Shown here piece by piece: positions 41,098 through 44,533 of a stretch of DNA of 44,533 bases (the stretch's first letter is position 1; each line of letters begins with the position of its first letter). The stretch spans positions 1-44,533 of the forward strand of contig CAKZIX010000015.1 in NCBI GenBank assembly GCA_936936565.1, given 5' to 3'. The position numbers were made by a program, and so were the translations under genes. The notes beneath the pieces were generated by a model. That model saw only the letters and a list, made by a program, of their open reading frames with translations. It was not told the origin of the DNA and ran no database searches. The stretch is from an uncultured Nocardiaceae bacterium (GTDB lineage: Bacteria > Actinomycetota > Actinomycetes > Mycobacteriales > Mycobacteriaceae).

Positions 41098-42146
41098 GCA
41101 CGAATTTCACTGCGGCGGAAAGTTTTACCGTGCTCGGCGTGGAAAGCTCGTGCGACGAGACCGGAGTCGGTGTGGTGCGCTGGCGCAGCGACGAAACCTG
41201 CGAGCTGCTCGCCGACCAGGTGGCCTCGAGTGTGGACCAGCATGCCCGTTTCGGCGGCGTGGTGCCCGAAATCGCTTCCCGCGCACACCTCGAGGCGATC
41301 GTGCCGACGATGCGCCGGGCGCTCGCGGAGTCCGGCATCGAGCGCCCCGACGCGATCGCGGTGACGATCGGTCCCGGTCTGGCCGGGGCCCTGATGGTCG
41401 GTGTCGCCGCCGCGAAAGCCTATGCGGCAGCGTGGAATGTGCCGTTGTTCGCCGTCAACCACCTGGGTGGACACGTCGCGGTGGACACCATCGAGCACGG
41501 TCCCATGCCGCCGTGCGTGGCGCTGCTGGTCTCCGGTGGGCACACGCATCTGCTTGCGGTGCATCATCTTTCCAAGCCGATCACCGAGTTGGGCAGCACC
41601 ATCGACGACGCCGCCGGCGAGGCGTTCGACAAGGTGGCCCGGCTGCTCGGCCTCGGGTTCCCGGGTGGTCCGGCGCTGGATGCCGCAGCGCAGCAAGGCG
41701 ATCCGAACGCAATCAAGTTCCCCCGCGGAATGACCGGACCGCGCGACGCCCGCCACGACTTCTCCTTCTCCGGGCTCAAGACTGCCGTCGCGCGGTATGT
41801 CGAAGCGCACGACCAGATTTCGATCCCGGATGTCGCGGCCAGCTTCCAGGAAGCGGTCGCCGACGTGCTGACCATGAAGGCGGTGCGCGCCGCGCAGGAG
41901 GTCGGCGTGGACACCCTGGTCCTCGGGGGCGGCGCAACCGCCAACTCGCGGATCCGCAGTCTGGCCGAAGAACGCTGCGCCGCAGCCGGTTTGGACCTGC
42001 GGGTGCCCAAGCCCCGGCTGTGCACCGACAACGGCGTCATGATCGCCGCGCTGGGTGCCCACCTCATCGCCGGGGGCGCGGCACCGTCGTCGTTGTCGGT
42101 GGCCGCCGATCCCGGCCTGCCGGTGGCGATCAGCCAGGTCGGCTAA
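41094..42146 (+). CDS. tsaD: tRNA N6-adenosine threonylcarbamoyltransferase
   Basis: Enzyme of 350 residues transferring the threonylcarbamoyl group to tRNA A37. It has VLGVESSCDETGVGVV, the metal-binding HxxxH in ASRAHLEAI and the segment before it, AVNHLGGHVAVD, LLVSGGHTHLL, FSFSGLKTAV and GGGATANSRIR. ATG 41094 overlaps the rimI stop by ATGA. A hairpin spans its stop codon. Confidence 0.95.
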   Translation: MSTNFTAAESFTVLGVESSCDETGVGVVRWRSDETCELLADQVASSVDQHARFGGVVPEIASRAHLEAIVPTMRRALAESGIERPDAIAVTIGPGLAGALMVGVAAAKAYAAAWNVPLFAVNHLGGHVAVDTIEHGPMPPCVALLVSGGHTHLLAVHHLSKPITELGSTIDDAAGEAFDKVARLLGLGFPGGPALDAAAQQGDPNAIKFPRGMTGPRDARHDFSFSGLKTAVARYVEAHDQISIPDVAASFQEAVADVLTMKAVRAAQEVGVDTLVLGGGATANSRIRSLAEERCAAAGLDLRVPKPRLCTDNGVMIAALGAHLIAGGAAPSSLSVAADPGLPVAISQVG

Positions 42147-42162
42147 CCTTCGGTTATCCGAC
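42138..42162 (+). terminator. hairpin at the end of tsaD
   Basis: GTCGGCTAACC (42138-42148) pairs with GGTTATCCGAC (42152-42162) with one mismatch and a TTC loop. It covers the tsaD stop codon and lies between convergent genes. No T-run follows, as is common in actinobacteria. Confidence 0.5.
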
Positions 42163-42279
42163 ATGCCGGGCCAGCTCGCCCACGGTTGTAGCGCCCGGAA
42201 CTAGTTCGGTGGCGCGGTGGTGACGCGCTCGCGAGTCTTCGACATGCGACGTCGTTGCCGGCCGACGGCGTGCTGCGGC

Positions 42280-43803
42280 TCAGCCGTCCGACGAACCCGT
42301 ACCCGGACGCTGCGGCTGCGCCGGCGTCGTGCTCGATTCCGACATCCGCGGTGCTGCGGGTGCGGTGCTCGCGTCCGTCGACGGCGTCGGCGTGGTGCTG
42401 GAATCGGGGGAGCGGCTCGATTCGGTCATGCGCGGACCCGTGCTGGGCGGCACTGCCGAACCGGACTTGTCGGTCGACGGCGGCGGCGTAGTGGTCGGCA
42501 ACCACTGCCGAATGTCCGGCCAGGGGATCACCGGCAGGTCCGGCGCGGGGCGCAGCGCGGGCGTGGAAGTAGCCGTCGACGGCGGTGTGGTCGTCACCGG
42601 TGGCGCCGTCGGGCGCGCGACCGTCGTCGGCGGCCGCTGCGGCAGCGTGGTGGTGGGCTCCGGCACCGTGGTGACCGGCGGCGGCAGCGGTGCCGGCGTC
42701 GTCGTCGGCGGCACCTCGACGGTGGTGGCGGCGGGCAGCGCCGGCGGCAGGGGGGTCTGCTCGTTGCTGGTGGCGGCCGGCTCCACCCCGCGATCCTCGG
42801 TCGGTTGCAGGGCCTGCACTCCGTAGCCGACGATCAGGCCCACCACCACGAGCGAACCGGCAAGGGCGCCGGCCACTTTGGTGAAGGTGCCGACGGGCGG
42901 ATCGGCGGCCAGGCTGACCACCGGGAAATGCAGCGGGCTGGACGTGTCGGCGACCACCGCGGCGCCCTTGGCGATCACCGCTTCGGGTTCGCCTACGCCG
43001 AGCACCGGCAGACCGAGCGTGTTCAGCGGGCCCTTCGTGAACAGCGGGATGTTGCCGCCGCCGCCGATGACCACGAGCGCCTGTGGCTGGTGTGCGGCCG
43101 TCTCGAAGACGTTGCCGGCGAAGGCGACGGCCTGGCGAACCAGCCCGCCGATCAGCGAGTTGAACTCGCCGCGAGTGAGCTTGACCGGCCGCCCGGCGAC
43201 ATGGTCGATGGTGACGGCCTCGGCGGTGGACAGGTGTTCCTTGGCGGCACGCGCGCGGGCGGCCAACATCTCGCGGCTGGCGCGGCCCTCGCGCTCGAAC
43301 TGGTCGTGCTGGGCGAGCAGGTAGTGCAGCACCAGCCGGTCGATGGCCGCACCGCTGATGTTGGTGGTGCGCGCGGTGGCGTGCACGGTGGCGTCGGTCT
43401 GATCGAGCACGGTGACGGTGAGGCCGCTCGCGCCGAGGTCGAGCAGCGCGATGGTCTCGTAACGGGCCACCACGCCGGTGCTGCGCAGGTAGGCCAGCGC
43501 GGCCGTCGCCTCCGGCACCAGCTGCAGATCCCGGCGTTGTCCGCCTACCGCCGAGCGGATCGCCTGGGTCTGTTCCTTGGACCGGTAGGCCACCGCGATG
43601 CCTTCGGGCTGCACCGCGCGCGGCGGCAGCTGCGTCGTCATCAACTCGATCGAGGAGGCGACGAGCTCGCCGAGGTCGGCGTTGGCCTGGTCGTCAGCGG
43701 TGAAGGTGCGGTAGTCGGTGCTTTTTACACCGTCAGGCCCGCTGGTGACGAGGGCGGAGCACACCACCTCGCTACCGGCGGAAACGCCGAGCGTTGTGTG
43801 CAT
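42280..43803 (-). CDS. membrane Hsp70-like protein with Thr/Pro-rich tail
   Basis: Protein of 507 residues. Residues 1-310 follow the Hsp70/actin fold: TLGVSAGSEVVCSALV as phosphate-1, ALLDLGASGLTVTVLDQ as phosphate-2, VPEATAALAYL, and ALVVIGGGGNIPLF as the adenosine loop, so it may bind ATP better than the protein at 20760. One membrane helix (VAGALAGSLVVVGLIVGYGV, about 331-350) is followed by some 155 residues very rich in Thr, Pro and Ser, which would lie outside. ATG 43803 has GGTGAGGG upstream. It is divergent from groES across 333 bases, so the two may share stress control. No J-protein or GrpE is nearby. Confidence 0.85.
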   Translation of the reverse strand: MHTTLGVSAGSEVVCSALVTSGPDGVKSTDYRTFTADDQANADLGELVASSIELMTTQLPPRAVQPEGIAVAYRSKEQTQAIRSAVGGQRRDLQLVPEATAALAYLRSTGVVARYETIALLDLGASGLTVTVLDQTDATVHATARTTNISGAAIDRLVLHYLLAQHDQFEREGRASREMLAARARAAKEHLSTAEAVTIDHVAGRPVKLTRGEFNSLIGGLVRQAVAFAGNVFETAAHQPQALVVIGGGGNIPLFTKGPLNTLGLPVLGVGEPEAVIAKGAAVVADTSSPLHFPVVSLAADPPVGTFTKVAGALAGSLVVVGLIVGYGVQALQPTEDRGVEPAATSNEQTPLPPALPAATTVEVPPTTTPAPLPPPVTTVPEPTTTLPQRPPTTVARPTAPPVTTTPPSTATSTPALRPAPDLPVIPWPDIRQWLPTTTPPPSTDKSGSAVPPSTGPRMTESSRSPDSSTTPTPSTDASTAPAAPRMSESSTTPAQPQRPGTGSSDG

Positions 43804-44136
43804 CCCTCACCTCCCCACGGCCGGGCGACTGGCGCGCGTTGCAACACCGTTGCAGCACAACAGTCGGACTTACTTGACGTGATCGCGGTCCGTTATCCGA
43901 ACGTTACCGAACCTCGCGGGCAAATGGAAACCGGCGCGGCGAATTTAGAGGACTGTGGGATCGCGGTTCAGCACCCTCCGCCCTTGAGCGCTGGCACTCG
44001 CCTGTATAGAGTGCTAGTGATGCTTGTGCAGGTCTCGGCACCCGCGACGACGAGGGCTGCGGCGTCAAAAGGCAGACAAACCCATGTCCGGGGAAGAGCC
44101 CCGGACGAGATAATCCCTGAAAGTGGAGGGCTCATC
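43804..44136. promoter_or_regulatory. divergent control region between Hsp70-like gene and groES
   Basis: No gene is seen in this gap. TGCAAC-ACC-GTTGCA (43840-43854) is a small perfect palindrome upstream of the Hsp70-like gene and may be an operator. The CIRCE element lies at 43991. A purine-rich site, GTGGAGGG, precedes the groES start. Confidence 0.5.
43991..44017 (+). promoter_or_regulatory. CIRCE operator of groES-groEL (HrcA site)
   Basis: CTGGCACTC (43991-43999), nine bases, then GAGTGCTAG (44009-44017): the CIRCE layout TTAGCACTC-N9-GAGTGCTAA with small changes in the outer bases. TATAGA (44005-44010) inside it is a likely -10 with TTGAGC (43984) as -35, so HrcA binding would block RNA polymerase. 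Confidence 0.88.
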
Positions 44137-44439
44137 GTGGCGAGCGTCAACATTCGGCCGCTCGAGGACAAGATCCTCGTCCAGGCCAACGAGGCCGAGA
44201 CGACGACGGCCTCGGGTCTGGTCATTCCCGACACCGCGAAGGAAAAGCCCCAGGAGGGCACCGTGGTCGCGGTCGGTCCGGGCCGGTGGGACGAAGATGG
44301 CGAGAAGCGCATCCCGCTCGACGTGCAGGAGGGCGACACCGTCATCTACAGCAAGTACGGCGGCACCGAGATCAAGTACGGCGGCGAGGAGTACCTGATC
44401 CTGTCGGCTCGCGACGTGCTCGCGGTCGTCTCGAAGTAA
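44137..44439 (+). CDS. groES: co-chaperonin GroES
   Basis: GroES of 100 residues, the heptameric lid of the GroEL folding chamber. It has VNIRPLEDKILVQ, the mobile loop region around ETTTASGLVIPDTAKEKPQE, GTVVAVGPGRWDEDG and YSKYGGTEIKYGGEEYLIL. GTG 44137 has GGAGG about eight bases upstream; the frame opens far upstream without meaning. The CIRCE site upstream indicates heat-shock control by HrcA, and groEL follows. Confidence 0.97.
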   Translation: MASVNIRPLEDKILVQANEAETTTASGLVIPDTAKEKPQEGTVVAVGPGRWDEDGEKRIPLDVQEGDTVIYSKYGGTEIKYGGEEYLILSARDVLAVVSK

Positions 44440-44463
44440 TTCGTCAAGTACGAATCCGACACG

Positions 44464-44496
44464 ACGCCCCGGCGGCCCCAGGGCCCCGGGGCGTTT
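44464..44496 (+). terminator. hairpin between groES and groEL
   Basis: ACGCCCCGG (44464-44472) pairs with CCGGGGCGT (44486-44494), followed by TTT. It lies between two genes normally co-transcribed and may lower groEL relative to groES, or act as an mRNA-processing stem. Confidence 0.6.
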
Positions 44497-44528
44497 GTGC
44501 TTCACCAACTAGAAAGAGTCGCACAAGT

Positions 44529-44533
44529 ATGTC
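44529..44533 (+). CDS. groEL: start of groEL (cut by window end)
   Basis: An ATG at 44529 with AGAAAGAG about nine bases upstream begins an open frame five bases before the window ends. Position directly after groES makes it the chaperonin gene; only the start codon and two further bases are visible, so this is inferred from context. Confidence 0.6.

Noticed and set aside
43983..44000. HAIR (HspR) operator near CTTGAGC before groES
   Set aside because: Only the left half fits CTTGAGT; the right half does not match ACTCAAG, and the overlapping CIRCE explains the symmetry.

Overview
The window is high-GC actinobacterial chromosome. The gene order from rplM to groES (rplM-rpsI-glmM-two small conserved genes ... 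glmS ... nnr-alr-tsaE-tsaB-rimI-tsaD ... groES-groEL) matches the Mycobacterium tuberculosis Rv3443c-Rv3417c order as I remember it. The abundance of paralogous lipoproteins and an EspC-like type VII secretion substrate point to Nocardia or a close relative in Mycobacteriales. This assignment rests on gene content and remembered synteny, not on a database search.

Layout. (1) 1-8504, minus strand: a tightly packed array of seven paralogous lipoproteins, the last cut by the window edge. Six of them look like two copies of a three-gene module. (2) 8633-12044, plus: a three-gene operon of a Rossmann/FAD-type oxidoreductase, a four-helix membrane protein and a zinc-ribbon/FHA protein. (3) 12154-22259: a CPA2 cation/proton antiporter, a compact soluble Ser/Thr kinase with an unusual HGD catalytic loop, a membrane-anchored beta-propeller protein, a lipoprotein zinc peptidase with a degenerate second half, an FHA-FHA-ABC exporter of the Rv1747 type and a tail-anchored Hsp70-like protein. 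Kinase plus three FHA domains suggests a phosphothreonine-signalling group acting at the envelope. Most of these transcription units have a TANNNT hexamer 6-8 bases before the start codon, so leaderless mRNAs are likely. (4) 22260-22874: a frameshifted C-terminal remnant of an acyl-CoA dehydrogenase flanked by two related palindromes. (5) 22875-27662: a DDAH-like amidinohydrolase, rplM, rpsI, glmM, two small conserved genes and a PspC-domain protein.

(6) 27794-32117: a block not present at this place in M. tuberculosis, with a receptor-type Ser/Thr kinase, an EspC-like protein, a WXG-like protein with an Asn-Pro-Ala repeat and a coiled-coil protein, probably a type VII secretion substrate/chaperone set without its own secretion machinery. 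(7) 32090-42146: an Rv3438-like alpha/beta protein, glmS, a cupredoxin lipoprotein, nnr, alr, an alpha/beta hydrolase and the tRNA t6A genes tsaE, tsaB and tsaD with rimI. Two non-coding repeat structures lie here: a pair of 84-bp direct repeats after glmS and three tandem copies of a unit of about 92 bp that overlaps the 3' end of nnr. (8) 42280-44533: a second membrane-bound Hsp70-like protein divergent from groES, which carries a CIRCE operator, and the first bases of groEL.

The housekeeping genes cover cell-wall precursor supply (glmS, glmM, alr), translation (rplM, rpsI, t6A), metabolite repair (nnr) and protein folding (groES/groEL). The accessory blocks are all envelope- or secretion-oriented. 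No tRNA, rRNA, CRISPR array or intact insertion sequence was seen.
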